Positions 1 through 13,466 of a DNA stretch of 64,000 nucleotides are shown here, one piece after another. A model generated the notes under the pieces. That model was not told the DNA's origin. It made no database searches and saw only the letters and a program-made list of their open reading frames with translations. The stretch comes from Halictus rubicundus (lineage: Eukaryota > Arthropoda > Insecta > Hymenoptera > Halictidae), in NCBI RefSeq assembly GCF_050948215.1, contig NW_027488712.1, positions 1-64,000 on the forward strand, given 5' to 3'. The first letter of the stretch is position 1. Every line of letters starts with the position of its first letter. The translations under genes were made by a program, and so were the position numbers.

Positions 1-251
1 TATCCTATCCTATCCTCTATCCTATCTTATCCTCTATCCTATCCTATCCTCTATCCTATCCTATCCTCTATCTTATCAAATCCCCTATCCTATCGTCTAT
101 CCTATCCTATCCTGTATCCTATCCAATCCTCTATCCTATCCTATCATCTATCCTCAAGTCTATCCTTTCCTGTATCCTATCCAATCCTCTATCCTATCCT
201 ATCCTCTATCCTATCCTATCATCTATCCTATCCTATCCAATCCCCTATCCT

Positions 252-336
252 ATGCTCTATCCTATCCTACCCTCTATAATATCGTATACTCTATCATATC
301 CTATCCTCTATCCTATAATATCATCTATCCGTTCCT
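252..336 (+). repeat. 85-bp GTT block 1 (long form)
   Basis: Reference copy: starts ATGCTCTATCC, carries ATAATATCGTATAC and ATAATATCATC, ends GTTCCT. It is five 17-bp units long and each unit is mutated. Long form means it continues ATTCTCTATACTAACC to ATACAGTATCC, here ending near 400. Confidence 0.9.
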
Positions 337-2620
337 ATTCTCTATACTAACCTATTCTCTATCCTATCCTCTCTCCTATACAGTATCCTACCCTATCATC
401 TATCCTATCAAATCCCCTATCCTATCCTCTATCCTATCCTATCCTCTATCCTATCATATCCTCTATCCTATAATATCCTCTATCCTATCCTATCCTCCAT
501 CCAATCCTCTATCCTATCCTATCCTCTATCCTATCCTTTCCTGTATCCTATCCAATCCTGTATCCTATCCTGTCGTCTATCCTATCCTATCCTCTATCCT
601 ATCCTATCCTGTATCCTATCCTATCCTCTATCCTATCCTATCCTCTATCCTATCCTATCCTCTATCCTATCCTATCTTTTATCCTACCTTATCATCTATC
701 CTATCAAATCCCCTATCCTATCCCCTATCCTATCCTATCCTCTATCCTCTCCTATCTTCTATCCTATCCTATCCTCTGTCCTATCAAATCCCCTATCCTA
801 TCCTCTATCCTATCCTATCCTCTATCCTATCCTATCCTCTATCCTATCCTATCTTCTATCCTATCCTATCCTCTATCCTATCCTATCCTCTATCCTATCC
901 TATCCTCTATCCTATCCTATCCTCTATCCTATCCTATCTTCTATCCTATCCTATCCTCTATCCTATCAAATCCCCTATCCTATCCTCTATCCTCTATCCT
1001 ATCCTATCATCTATCCTCTATCCTATCCTATCGTCTATCCTATCCTCTATCCTGTCCTATCCTCTATCCTATCCTATCCTCCATCCTATCCTATCCTCAA
1101 TCCTACCTTTTCCTGTATCCTATCGAATCCTGTATCCTATCCTGTCCTCTATCCTATCCTATCCTCTATCCTATCCTATCCTCTATCCTATCCTATCTTC
1201 TATCCTATCCTATCCTCTATCCTATCCTATCCTCTATCCTATCCTATCTTCTATCCTATCCTATCCTCTATCCTATCAAATCCCCTATCCTATCCTCTAT
1301 CCTCTATCCTATCCTATCATCTATCCTCTATCCTATCCTATCGTCTATCCTATCCTCTATCCTGTGGTATCCTCTATCCTATCCTATCCTCCATCCTATC
1401 CTATCCTCAATCCTACCTTTTCCTGTATCCTATCGAATCCTGTATCCTATCCTGTCCTCTATCCTATCCTATCCTCTATCCTATCCTATCCTCTATCCTA
1501 TCCTATCGTCTATCCTATCCTCTATCCTATCCTATCCTCTATCCTATCCTATCCTCCATCCTATCCTATCCTCAATCCTATCCTATCCTCTATCCTATCC
1601 TATCCTCTATCCTATCCTATCCTATCCTCTATCCTATCCTATCCTCTATCCTATCATATCCTCTATCCTCTATCCTATCCTATCCTCTATCCTCTATCCT
1701 ATCCTATCCTCTGTCCTATCCTATCGTCTATCCTATCCTCTATCCTATCCTATATTCTATCCTATCCTATCCTCCATCCTATCCTATCCTCAATCCTATC
1801 CTTTCCTGTATCCTATCCAATCCTGTATCCTATCCTGTTCTCTATCCTATCCTATCCTCTATCCTATCCTATCCTATCCTCTATCCTATCCTATCCTCTA
1901 TCCTATCCTATCCTCTATCCTATCCTATCCTCTATCCTATCCTATCCTCTATCCTATCAAATCCCCTATCCTATCCTCTATCCTATCCTATCCTGTATCC
2001 TATCCAATCCTCTATCCTATCCTATCATCTATCCTCTATCCTATCCAATCATCTATCCTATCCTATCGTCTATCATATCCTCTATTCTATCCTATCCTCT
2101 ATCCTATCCTATCCTCTATCCTATCCTATCCTGTATCCTATCCTATCCTCTATCCTATCCTATCCTCTATCCTATCCTATCCTCTATCCTATCCTATCCT
2201 CTATCCTATCCTATCCTCTATCCTATCCTATCCTGTATCCTATCCTATCCTCTATCCTATCCTATCCTCTATCCTATCCTATCCTCTATCCTATCCTATC
2301 CTGTATCCTATCCAATCCTCTATCCTATCCTATCATCTATCCTCTATCCTATCCAATCATCTATCCTATCCTATCGTCTATCATATCCTCTATTCTATCC
2401 TATCCTCTATCCTATCCTATCCTCTATCCTATCCTATCCTGTATCCTATCCTATCCTCTATCCTATCCTATCCTCTATCCTCTATCCTATCCTATGATAT
2501 CCTCTATCCTATGATATCCTCTATCCTATCCTACCTCCATCCAATCCTCTATCCTATTCTATCCTCTATCCTATCAAATCCCCTACCCTATCCTCTGTCC
2601 TATCCTATCCTCTATCCTAT

Positions 2621-2638
2621 CCTATCCTAGAGGATAGG
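2621..2638. repeat. Fold-back microinversion 1
   Basis: CCTATCCTAGAGGATAGG has perfect 8-bp arms around AG. The right arm is the satellite in reverse orientation. It also supplies an in-frame-capable TAG to the otherwise stop-free strand. It is preceded by CTCTGTCCTATCC and followed by TCCTATCC. Confidence 0.9.
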
Positions 2639-2887
2639 TCCTATCCTATCCTCTATCCTATCTTATCCTCTATCCTATCCTATCCTCTATCCTATCCTAT
2701 CCTCTATCCTATCAAATCCCCTATCCTATCGTCTATCCTATCCTATCCTGTATCCTATCCAATCCTCTATCCTATCCTATCATCTATCCTCAAGTCTATC
2801 CTTTCCTGTATCCTATCCAATCCTCTATCCTATCCTATCCTCTATCCTATCCTATCATCTATCCTATCCTATCCAATCCCCTATCCT

Positions 2888-2972
2888 ATGCTCTATCCTA
2901 TCCTACCCTCTATAATATCGTATACTCTATCATATCCTATCCTCTATCCTATAATATCATCTATCCGTTCCT
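2888..2972 (+). repeat. 85-bp GTT block 2 (long form)
   Basis: GTTCCT at 2967. Preceded by CAATCCCC. Confidence 0.9.
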
Positions 2973-5199
2973 ATTCTCTATACTAACCTATTCTCTATCC
3001 TATCCTCTCTCCTATACAGTATCCTACCCTATCATCTATCCTATCAAATCCCCTATCCTGTCCTCTATCCTATCCTATACTCTATCCTATCATATCCTCT
3101 ATCCTATAATATCCTCTATCCTATCCTATCCTCCATCCAATCCTCTATCCTATCCTATCCTCTATCCTATCCTTTCCTGTATCCTATCCAATCCTGTATC
3201 CTATCCTGTCGTCTATCCTATCCTATCCTCTATCCTATCCTACCCTGTATCCTATCCTATCCTCTATCCTATCCTATCCTCTATCCTATCCTATCCTCTA
3301 TCCTATCCTATCTTTTATCCTACCTTATCATCTATCCTATCAAATCCCCTATCCTATCCCCTATCCTATCCTATCCTCTATCCTATCCTATCTTCTATCC
3401 TATCCTATCCTCTGTCCTATCAAATCCCCTATCCTATCCTCTATCCTATCCTATCCTCTATCCTATCCTATCCTCTATCCTATCCTATCTTCTATCCTAT
3501 CCTATCCTCTATCCTATCCTATCCTCTATCCTATCCTATCCTCTATCCTATCCTATCCTCTATCCTATCCTATCTTCTATCCTATCCTATCCTCTATCCT
3601 ATCAAATCCCCTATCCTATCCTCTATCCTCTATCCTATCCTATCATCTATCCTCTATCCTATCCTATCGTCTATCCTATCCACTATCCTATCCTATCCTC
3701 TATCCTATACTATCCTCCATCCTATCCTATCCTCAATCCTACCTTTTCCTGTATCCTATCGAATCCTGTATCCTATCCTGTCCTCTATCCTATCCTATCC
3801 TCTATCCTATCCTATCCTCTATCCTATCCTATCTTCTATCCTATCCTATCCTCTATCCTATCCTATCCTCTATCCTATCCTATCTTCTATCCTATCCTAT
3901 CCTCTATCCTATCAAATCCCCTATCCTATCCTCTATCCTCTATCCTATCCTATCATCTATCCTCTATCCTATCCTATCGTCTATCCTATCCTCTATCCTA
4001 TCCTATCGTCTATCCTATCCTCAATCCTATCCTATCCTCTATCCTATCCTATCCTCCATCCTATCCTATCCTCAATCCTACCCTTTCCTGTATCCTATCG
4101 AATCCTGTATCCTATCCTGTCCTCTATCCTATCCTATCCTCTATCCTATCCTATCCTCTATCCTATCAAATCCCCTATCATATCCTCTATCCTCTATCCT
4201 ATCCTATCATCTATCCTCTATCCTATCCTATCCTCTATCCTATCAAATCCCCTATCCTATCCTCTATCCTCTATCCTATCCTATCCTCTATCCTATCCTA
4301 TCTTCTATCCTATCCTATCCTCTATCCTATCAAATCCCCTATCCTATCCTCTATCCTCTATCCTATCCTATCATCTATCCTCTATCCTATCCTATCGTCT
4401 ATCCTATCCTCTATCCTATCCTATCGTCTATCCTATCCTCAATCCTATCCTATCCTCAATCCTATCCTATCCTCTATCCTATCCTATCCTCCATCCTATC
4501 CTATCCTCAATCCTACCCTTTCCTGTATCCTATCGAATCCTGTATCCTATCCTGTCCTCTATCCTATCCTATCCTCTATCCTATCCTATCCTCTATCCTA
4601 TCCTATCTTCTATCCTATCCTATCCTCTATCCTATCCTATCCTCTAACCTATCCTATCTTCTATCCTATCCTATCCTCTATCCTATCAAATCCCCTATCC
4701 TATCCTCTATCCTCTATCCTATCCTATCATCTATCCTCTATCCTATCCTATCGTCTATCCTATCCTCTATCCTATCCTATCGTCTATCCTATCCTCAATC
4801 CTATCCTATCCTCTATCCTATCCTATCCTCCATCCTATCCTATCCTCAATCCTACCCTTTCCTGTATCCTATCGAATCCTGTATCCTATCCTGTCCTCTA
4901 TCCTATCCTATCCTCTATCCTATCCTATCCCCTATCCTATCCTATCCTCTATCCTATCCTATCTTCTATCCTATCCTATCCTCTGTTCTATCAAATCCCC
5001 TATCCTATCCTCTATCCTATCCTATCCTCTATCCTATCCTATCCTCTATCCTATCCTATCTTCTATCCTATCCTATCCTCTATCCTATCCTATCCTCTAT
5101 CCTATCCTATCCTCTATCCTATCCTATCCTCTATCCTATCCTATCTTCTATCCTATCCTATCCTCTATCCTATCAAATCCCCTATCCTATCCTCTATCC

Positions 5200-8100
5200 T
5201 CTATCCTATCCTATCATCTATCCTCTATCCTATCCTATCGTCTATCCTATCCTCTATCCTATCCTATCCTCTATCCTATCCTATCCTCCATCCTATCCTA
5301 TCCTCAATCCTACCCTTTCCTGTATCCTATCGAATCCTGTATCCTATCCTGTCCTCTATCCTATCCTATCCTCTATCCTATCCTATCCTCTATCCTATCC
5401 TATCCTCTATCCTATCCTATCCTCTATCCTATCCTATCTTCTATCCTATCCTATCCTCTATCCTATCAAATCCCCTATCCTATCCTCTATCCTCTATCCT
5501 ATCCTATCATCTTTCCTCTATCCTATTCTATCGTCTATCCTATCCTCTATCCTATCCTATCCTCTATCCTATCCTATCTTCTATCCTATCCTATCCTCTA
5601 TCCTATCCTATCCTGTATCCTATCCTATCCTCTATCCTATCCTATCCTCTATCCTATCCTATGCTCTATCCTATCCTATCTTTTATCCTACCTTATCATC
5701 TATCCTATCAAATCCCCTATCCTATCCTCTATCCTATCCTATCCTCTATCCTATCCTATCTTCTATCCTATCCTATCCTCTGTCCTATCAAATCCCCTAT
5801 CCTATCCTCTATCCTATCCTATCCTCTATCCTATCCTATCTTCTATCCTACCCTATCCTCTATCCTATCCTATCTTCTATCCTATCCTATCCTCTACCCT
5901 ATCCTATCCTGTATCCTATCCTATCCTCTATCCTATCCTATCCTCTATCCTATCCTATGCTCTATCCTATCCTATCTTTTATCCTACCTTATCATCTATC
6001 CTATCAAATCCCCTATCCTATCCTCTATCCTATCCTATCCTCTATCCTATCCTATCTTCTATCCTATCCTATCCTCTGTCCTATCAAATCCCCTATCCTA
6101 TCCTCTATCCTATCCTATCCTCTATCCTATCCTATCTTCTATCCTATCCTATCCTCTATCCTATCCTATCCTCTATCCTATACTATCCTCTATCCTATCC
6201 TATCCTCTATCCTATCCTATCTTCTATCCTATCCTATCCTCTATCCTATCAAATCCCCTATCCTATCCTCTATCCTCTATCCTATCCTATCATCTATCCT
6301 CTATCCTATCCTATCGTCTATCCTATCCTCTATCCTATCCTATCCTCTATCCTATCCTATCCTCCATCCTATCCTATCCTCAATCCTACCCTTTCCTGTA
6401 TCCTATCCAATCCTGTATCCTATCCTGTCCTCCATCCTATCCTATCCTCTATCCTATCCTATCCTCTATCCTGTCCTATCTTCTATCCTATCCTATCCTC
6501 TATCCTATCCTATCCTCTATCCTATCCTATCCTCTATCCTATCCTATCCTCTATCCTATACTATCCTCTATCCTATCCTATCATCTATCCTCTATCCTAT
6601 CCTATCGTCTATCCTATCCTCTATCCTATCCTATCCTCTATCCTATCCTATCCTCCATCCTATCCTATCCTCAATCCTACCCTTTCCTGTATCCTATCGA
6701 ATCCTGTATCCTATCCTGTCCTCTATCCTATCCTATCCTCTATCCCATCCTATCCTCTATCCTATCCTATCTTCTATCCTATCCTATCCTCTATCCTATC
6801 CTATCCTCTATCCTATCCTATCTTCTATCCTATCCTATCCTCTATCCTATCAAATCCCCTATCCTATCCTCTATCCTCTATCCTATCCTATCATCTATCC
6901 TCTATCCTATCCTATCGTCTATCCTATCCTCTATCCTATCCTATCCTCTATCCTATCCTATCCTCCATCCTATCCTATCCTCAATCCTACCCTTTCCTGT
7001 ATCCTATCGAATCCTGTATCCTATCCTGTCCTCTATCCTATCCTATCCTCTATCCTATCCTATCCTCTATCCTATCCTATCCTCTATCCTATCCTATCCT
7101 CTATCCTATCCTATCTTCTATCCTATCCTATCCTCTATCCTATCAAATCCCCTATCCTATCCTCTATCCTCTATCCTATCCTATCATCTTTCCTCTATCC
7201 TATTCTATCGTCTATCCTATCCTCTATCCTATCCTATCCTCTATCCTATCCTATCTTCTATCCTATCCTATCCTCTATCCTATCCTATCCTGTATCCTAT
7301 CCTATCCTCTATCCTATCCTATCCTCTATCCTATCCTATGCTCTATCCTATCCTATCTTTTATCCTACCTTATCATCTATCCTATCAAATCCCCTATCCT
7401 ATCCTCTATCCTATCCTATCCTCTATCCTATCCTATCTTCTATCCTATCCTATCCTCTGTCCTATCAAATCCCCTATCCTATCCTCTATCCTATCCTATC
7501 CTCTATCCTATCCTATCTTCTATCCTACCCTATCCTCTATCCTATCCTATCTTCTATCCTATCCTATCCTCTACCCTATCCTATCCTGTATCCTATCCTA
7601 TCCTCTATCCTATCCTATCCTCTATCCTATCCTATGCTCTATCCTATCCTATCTTTTATCCTACCTTATCATCTATCCTATCAAATCCCCTATCCTATCC
7701 TCTATCCTATCCTATCCTCTATCCTATCCTATCTTCTATCCTATCCTATCCTCTGTCCTATCAAATCCCCTATCCTATCCTCTATCCTATCCTATCCTCT
7801 ATCCTATCCTATCTTCTATCCTATCCTATCCTCTATCCTATCCTATCCTCTATCCTATACTATCCTCTATCCTATCCTATCCTCTATCCTATCCTATCTT
7901 CTATCCTATCCTATCCTCTATCCTATCAAATCCCCTATCCTATCCTCTATCCTCTATCCTATCCTATCATCTATCCTCTATCCTATCCTATCGTCTATCC
8001 TATCCTCTATCCTATCCTATCCTCTATCCTATCCTATCCTCCATCCTATCCTATCCTCAATCCTACCCTTTCCTGTATCCTATCCAATCCTGTATCCTAT

Positions 8101-8224
8101 CCTGTCCTCCATCCTATCCTATCCTCTATCCTATCCTATCCTCTATCCTGTCCTATCTTCTATCCTATCCTATCCTCTATCCTATCCTATCCTCTATCCT
8201 ATCCTATCCTCTATCCTATCCTAT
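5200..8224 (+). repeat. 1,677-bp tandem duplication
   Basis: Markers recur at 1,677 bp: ATGCTC before TTTTATCC at 5661/7338 and 5957/7634, and CATCTTTCCTC at 5511/7188. The length is 559 codons, so the open frame crosses it unshifted. The copies part at about 6547 versus 8224, where the second enters CCCAGATCCCC. Within each copy the 5661/5957 pair is itself a 296-bp repeat. Confidence 0.88.
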
Positions 8225-8986
8225 CCCAGATCCCCTATCCTATCCTCTATCCTATCCTATCCTCTATCCTATCCTATCCCAGATCCCCTATCCTATCCTC
8301 TATCCTATCCTATCCTCTATCCTATCCTATCTTCTATCCTATCCTATCCTCTGTCCTATCCTATCCTCTATCCTATCCTATATTCTATCCTATCCTATCC
8401 TCTATCCTATCAAATCCCCTATCCATCCTCTATCCTATCAAATCCCCTATCCTATCCTCTATCCTCTATCCTATCCTATCATCTATCCTCTATCCTATCG
8501 AATCCTCTATCCTATCCTATCGTCTATCCTATCCTCCATCCTATCCTATCCTCTATCCTATCCTTTCCTGTATCCTATCCAATCCTGTATCCTATCCTGT
8601 CCTCTATCCTATCCTATCCACTATCCTATCCTATCCTCTATCCTATCCTATCTTCTATCCTATCCTATCCTCTATCCTATCAAATCCCCTACCCTATTCT
8701 CTGTCCAATCCTATCCTCTATCCTATCCTATCCTCTATCCTATCCTATCCACTATCCAATCCTATCCTCTATCCTCTATCCTATCCTATCCTCTATCCTA
8801 TCCTATCCTCTATCCTATCCTATCTTCTATCCTCTCCTATCCTCTATCCTATCCTATCCTCTATCCTATCCTATCCTCTATCCTATCCTATCTTCTATCC
8901 TATCCTATCCTCTATCCTATCAAATCCCCTATCCTATCCTCTATCCTATCCTATCATCTATCCTATCCTATCCAATCCACTATCCT

Positions 8987-9071
8987 ATGCTCTATCCTAT
9001 CCTACCCTCTATAATATCGTATACTCTATCATATCCTATCCTCTATCCTATAATATCATCTATCCGTTCCT
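8987..9071 (+). repeat. 85-bp GTT block 3 (long form)
   Basis: Preceded by CAATCCAC; the long tail has TTCTCTTTCC. Both traits are shared only with blocks 8 and 9. Confidence 0.9.
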
Positions 9072-10021
9072 ATTCTCTATACTAACCTATTCTCTTTCCT
9101 ATCCTCTCTCCTATACAGTATCCTACCTTATCATCTATCCTATCAAATCCCCTATCCTATCCTCTATCCTATCGTATCCTCTATCCTATCCTATCTTCTA
9201 TCCTATCCTACCCTCTATCCTATCCTATCCTCTATCCTATCATATCCTCTATCCTATAATATCCTCTATTCTATCCTATCCTTTATCCTATCCTATCCTC
9301 TATCCTCTATCCTATCCTATCCTCTATCCTCTATCCTCTATCCTCTATCCTATCCTATCCTCTGTCCTATCCTATCGTCTATCCTATCCTCTATCCTATT
9401 CTATCCTCTATCCTATCCTATCCTCCATCCTATCCTATCCTCAATCCTATCCGTTCCTGTATCCTATCCAATCCTGTATCCTATCCTGTTCTCTATCCTA
9501 TCCCATCCTCTATCCTATCCTATCCTCTATCCTATCCTATCCTATCCTCTATCCTATCCTATCCTCTTTCCTATCCTATCCTCTATCCTATCCTATCCTC
9601 TATCCTATAATATCCTCTATCCTATCCTATCCTCCATCCTATCCTATCCTCAATCCTATCCTTTCCTGTATCCTATCCTATCCTCTATCCTATCCTATCC
9701 TCTATCCTATCCTATCCTCTATCCTATCCTATCCTGTATCCTATCCTATCCTCTATCCTATCCTATCCTCTATCCTATCCTATCCTATCCTCTATCCTAT
9801 CCTATCCTCTATCCTATCCTATCTTCTATCCTATCCTATCCTCTATCCTATCCTATCCTCTATCCTATCCTATCTTCTATCCTATCCTATCCTCTGTCCT
9901 ATCCTATCCTCTATCCTATCCTATATTCTATCCTATCCTATCCTCTATCCTATCAAATCCCCTATCCTATCCTCTATCCTATCCTATCATCTATCCTCTA
10001 TCCTCTCCAATCCCCTATCCT

Positions 10022-10106
10022 ATGCTCTATCCTATCCTACCCTCTATAATATCGTATACTCTATCATATCCTATCCTCTATCCTATAATATCATCTACCC
10101 GTTCCT
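10022..10106 (+). repeat. 85-bp GTT block 4 (short form)
   Basis: Short form: GTTCCT is followed by ATCC units. Private CTACCCGTT replaces CTATCCGTT. Confidence 0.9.
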
Positions 10107-10150
10107 ATCCTTCATCCTATCCTATCCTCTTTCATATCCTATCCTCTTTC

Positions 10151-13120
10151 CTATCCTACCCTCCATCCTATCAAATCCCCTATCCTATCCTCTATCCTAT
10201 CCTATCCTCTATCCTATCCTATCTTCTATCCTATCCTATCCTCTATCCTATCAAATCCCCTATCCTATCCTCTATCCTATCAAATCCCCTATCCTATCCT
10301 CTATCCTATCCTATCCTCCATCCTATCCTATCCTCCATCCTATCCTATCCTCAATCCTATCCTATCTTTTATCCTACCTTATCATCTATCCTATCAAATC
10401 CCCTATCCTATCCTCTATCCTATCCTATCCTCTATCCTATCCTATCCTGTATCCTATCCAATCCTCTATCCTATCCTATCATCTATCCTCTATCCTATCC
10501 AATCATCTATCCTATCCTATCGTCTACCATATCCTCTATTCTATCCTATCCTCTATCCTATCCTATCCTCTATCCTATCCTATCCTGTATCCTATCCTAT
10601 CCTCTATCCTATCCTATCCTCTATCCTCTATCCTATCCTATGATATCCTCTATCCTATAATATCCTCTATCCTATCCTACCTCCATCCAATCCTCTATCC
10701 TATTCTATCCTCTATCCTATCAAATCCCCTACCCTATCCTCTGTCCTATCCTATCCTCTATCCTATCCTATCTTTTATCCTACCTTATCATCTATCCTAT
10801 CAAATCCCCTATCCTATCCTCTATCCTATCCTATCCTCTATCCTATCCTATCCTCTATCCTATCCTATCCTCTATCCTATCCTATCTTCTATCCTATCCT
10901 ATCCTCTATCCTATCAAATCCCCTATCCTATCCTCTATCCTCTATCCTATCCTATCATCTATCCTCTATCCTATCCAATCCTCTATCCTATCCTATCGTC
11001 TATCCTATCCTCTATCCTATCCTATCCTCTATCCTATCCTATCCTCCATCCTATCCTATCCTCAATCCTATCCTTTCCTGTATCCTATCCAATCCTGTAT
11101 CCTATTCTGTCCTCTATCCTATCCTATCCTCTGTCCTATCCTATCCTCTATCCTATCCTATCCTCTATCCTATCCTATCTTCTATCCTATCCTATCCTTT
11201 ATCCTATCAAATCCCCTACCCTATTCTCTGTCCAATCCTATCCTCTATCCTATCCTATCCTCTATCCTATCCTATCCACTATCCAATCCTATCCTCTATC
11301 CTCTATCCTATCCTATCCTCTATCCTATCCTATCCTGTATCCTATCCTATCTTCTATTTTCTCCTATCCTCTATCCTATCCTATCCTCTATCCTATCCTA
11401 TCCTCTATCCTATCCTATCCTCTATCCTATCCTATCTTCTATCCTATCCTATCCTCTATCCTATCAAATCCCCTATCCTATCCTCTATCCTATCCTATCA
11501 TCTATCCTCTATCCTATCCAATCCCCTATCCTATGCTCTATCCTATCCTACCCTCTATAATATCGTATACTCTATCATATCCTATCCTCTATCCTATAAT
11601 ATCATCTATCCGTTCCTATCCTCCATCCTATCCTATCCTCTATCCTATCCTATCCTCTATCCTATCTTATCCTCTATCCTATCCTATCCTCTATCCTATC
11701 CTATCCTATCCTCTATCCTATCCTATCCTCTATCCTATCCTATCCTCTATCCTCTATCCTATCCTATCCTCTATCCTCTATCCTATCCTATCCTCTGTCC
11801 TATCCTATCGTCTATCCTATCCTCTATCCTATCCTATATTCTATCCTATCCTATCCTCCATCCTATCCTATCCTCAATCCTATCCTTTCCTGTATCCTAT
11901 CCAATCCTGTATCCTATCCTGTTCTCTATCCTATCCTATCCTCTATCCTATCCTATCCTATCCTCTATCCTATCCTATCCTCTATCCTATCCTATCCTCT
12001 ATCCTATCCTATCCTCCATCCTATCAAATCCCCTATCCTATCCTCTATCCTATCCTATCCTGTATCCTATCCAATCCTCTATCCTATCCTATCATCTATC
12101 CTCTATCCTATCCAATCATCTATCCTATCCTATCGTCTATCATATCCTCTATACTATCCTATCCTCTATCCTATCCTATCCTCTATCCTATCCTATCCTG
12201 TATCCTATCCTATCCTCTATCCTATCCTATCCTCTATCCTATCCTATCCTCTATCCTATCCTATCCTCTATCCTATCCTATCCTCTATCCTATCCTATCC
12301 TGTATCCTATCCTATCCTCTATCCTATCCTATCCTCTATCCTATCCTATCCTATCCTCTATCCTATCCTATCCTCTATCCTATCCTATCTTCTATCCTAT
12401 CCTATCCTCTATCCTATCCTATCCTCTATCCTATCCTATCTTCTATCCTATCCTATCCTCTGTCCTATCCTATCCTCTATCCTATCCTATATTCTATCCT
12501 ATCCTACCCTCCATCCTATCAAATCCCCTATCCTATCCTCTATCCTATCCTATCCTCTATCCTATCCTATCTTCTATCCTATCCTATCCTCTATCCTATC
12601 AAATCCCCTATCCTATCCTCTATCCTATCAAATCCCCTATCCTATCCTCTATCCTATCCTATCCTCCATCCTATCCTATCCTCCATCCTATCCTATCCTC
12701 AATCCTATCCTATCTTTTATCCTACCTTATCATCTATCCTATCAAATCCCCTATCCTATCCTCTATCCTATCCTATCCTCTATCCTATCCTATCCTGTAT
12801 CCTATCCAATCCTCTATCCTATCCTATCATCTATCCTCTATCCTATCCAATCATCTATCCTATCCTATCGTCTATCATATCCTCTATTCTATCCTATCCT
12901 CTATCCTATCCTATCCTCTATCCTATCCTATCCTGTATCCTATCCTATCCTCTATCCTATCCTATCCTCTATCCTCTATCCTATCCTATGATATCCTCTA
13001 TCCTATAATATCCTCTATCCTATCCTACCTCCATCCAATCCTCTATCCTATTCTATCCTCTATCCTATCAAATCCCCTACCCTATCCTCTGTCCTATCCT
13101 ATCCTCTATCCTATCCTATC
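10151..13120 (+). repeat. 2,348-bp-offset duplication
   Basis: 10151-10772 and 12499-13120 match, including ACCCTCCATCC at the left and CTCTGTCC at the right. The intervening sequence contains a GTT block at 11533. Confidence 0.85.
11533..11617 (+). repeat. 85-bp GTT block 5 (short form)
   Basis: Preceded by CAATCCCC and followed by ATCCTCCATCC. Confidence 0.9.
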
Positions 13121-13132
13121 CTAGAGGATAGG
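13115..13132. repeat. Fold-back microinversion 2
   Basis: Same 18 bp and same flanks as the first. The divergence point of the 2,348-bp duplication falls inside it: the partner at 10773 continues TTTTATCC instead. Confidence 0.9.
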
Positions 13133-13381
13133 TCCTATCCTATCCTCTATCCTATCTTATCCTCTATCCTATCCTATCCTCTATCCTATCCTATCCTCTA
13201 TCTTATCAAATCCCCTATCCTATCGTCTATCCTATCCTATCCTGTATCCTATCCAATCCTCTATCCTATCCTATCATCTATCCTCAAGTCTATCCTTTCC
13301 TGTATCCTATCCAATCCTCTATCCTATCCTATCCTCTATCCTATCCTATCATCTATCCTATCCTATCCAATCCCCTATCCT

Positions 13382-13466
13382 ATGCTCTATCCTATCCTAC
13401 CCTCTATAATATCGTATACTCTATCATATCCTATCCTCTATCCTATAATATCATCTATCCGTTCCT
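13382..13466 (+). repeat. 85-bp GTT block 6 (long form)
   Basis: Counterpart of block 1 at offset 13,130. Confidence 0.9.

Larger units (their letters stand above)
1..2638 (+). repeat. 2.6-kb higher-order module, copy 1
   Basis: No gene. It aligns with 13133-15675 at offset 13,130 near its start and 13,037 at its end. The change includes an 85-bp (five-unit) insertion here near 890-965. Landmarks shared with the second copy are TCTTATCAAATCCCC (71), CTCAAGTC (about 153), an 85-bp GTT block (252) and the terminal fold-back (2621). Position 3 corresponds to the base just after the inverted arm of the second copy, so the window opens close to a module boundary. Confidence 0.85.
2639..10150 (+). 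repeat. Long block following module 1, copy 1
   Basis: No gene. It starts as a copy of 15676 onward at offset 13,037, checked at the GTT blocks 2888 and 15925. The offset falls to about 12,355 near 4.93 kb and 8,950 near 9 kb, because this copy carries the 1,677-bp tandem duplication and other length differences. TATCAAATCCCC and CTCAATCCTACC variants are frequent, and the segment contains two rare CCCAGATCCCC variants at 8225 and 8278. Confidence 0.8.
10151..13132 (+). repeat. Array segment bounded by a 2,348-bp duplication, ending at a fold-back
   Basis: No gene. The segment opens with CTATCCTACCCTCCATCC at 10151 and repeats that start at 12499. The two copies part where one continues TTTTATCC (10773) and the other enters the fold-back CTAGAGG (13121). 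GTT blocks lie just before it (10022) and inside it (11533). Confidence 0.8.
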
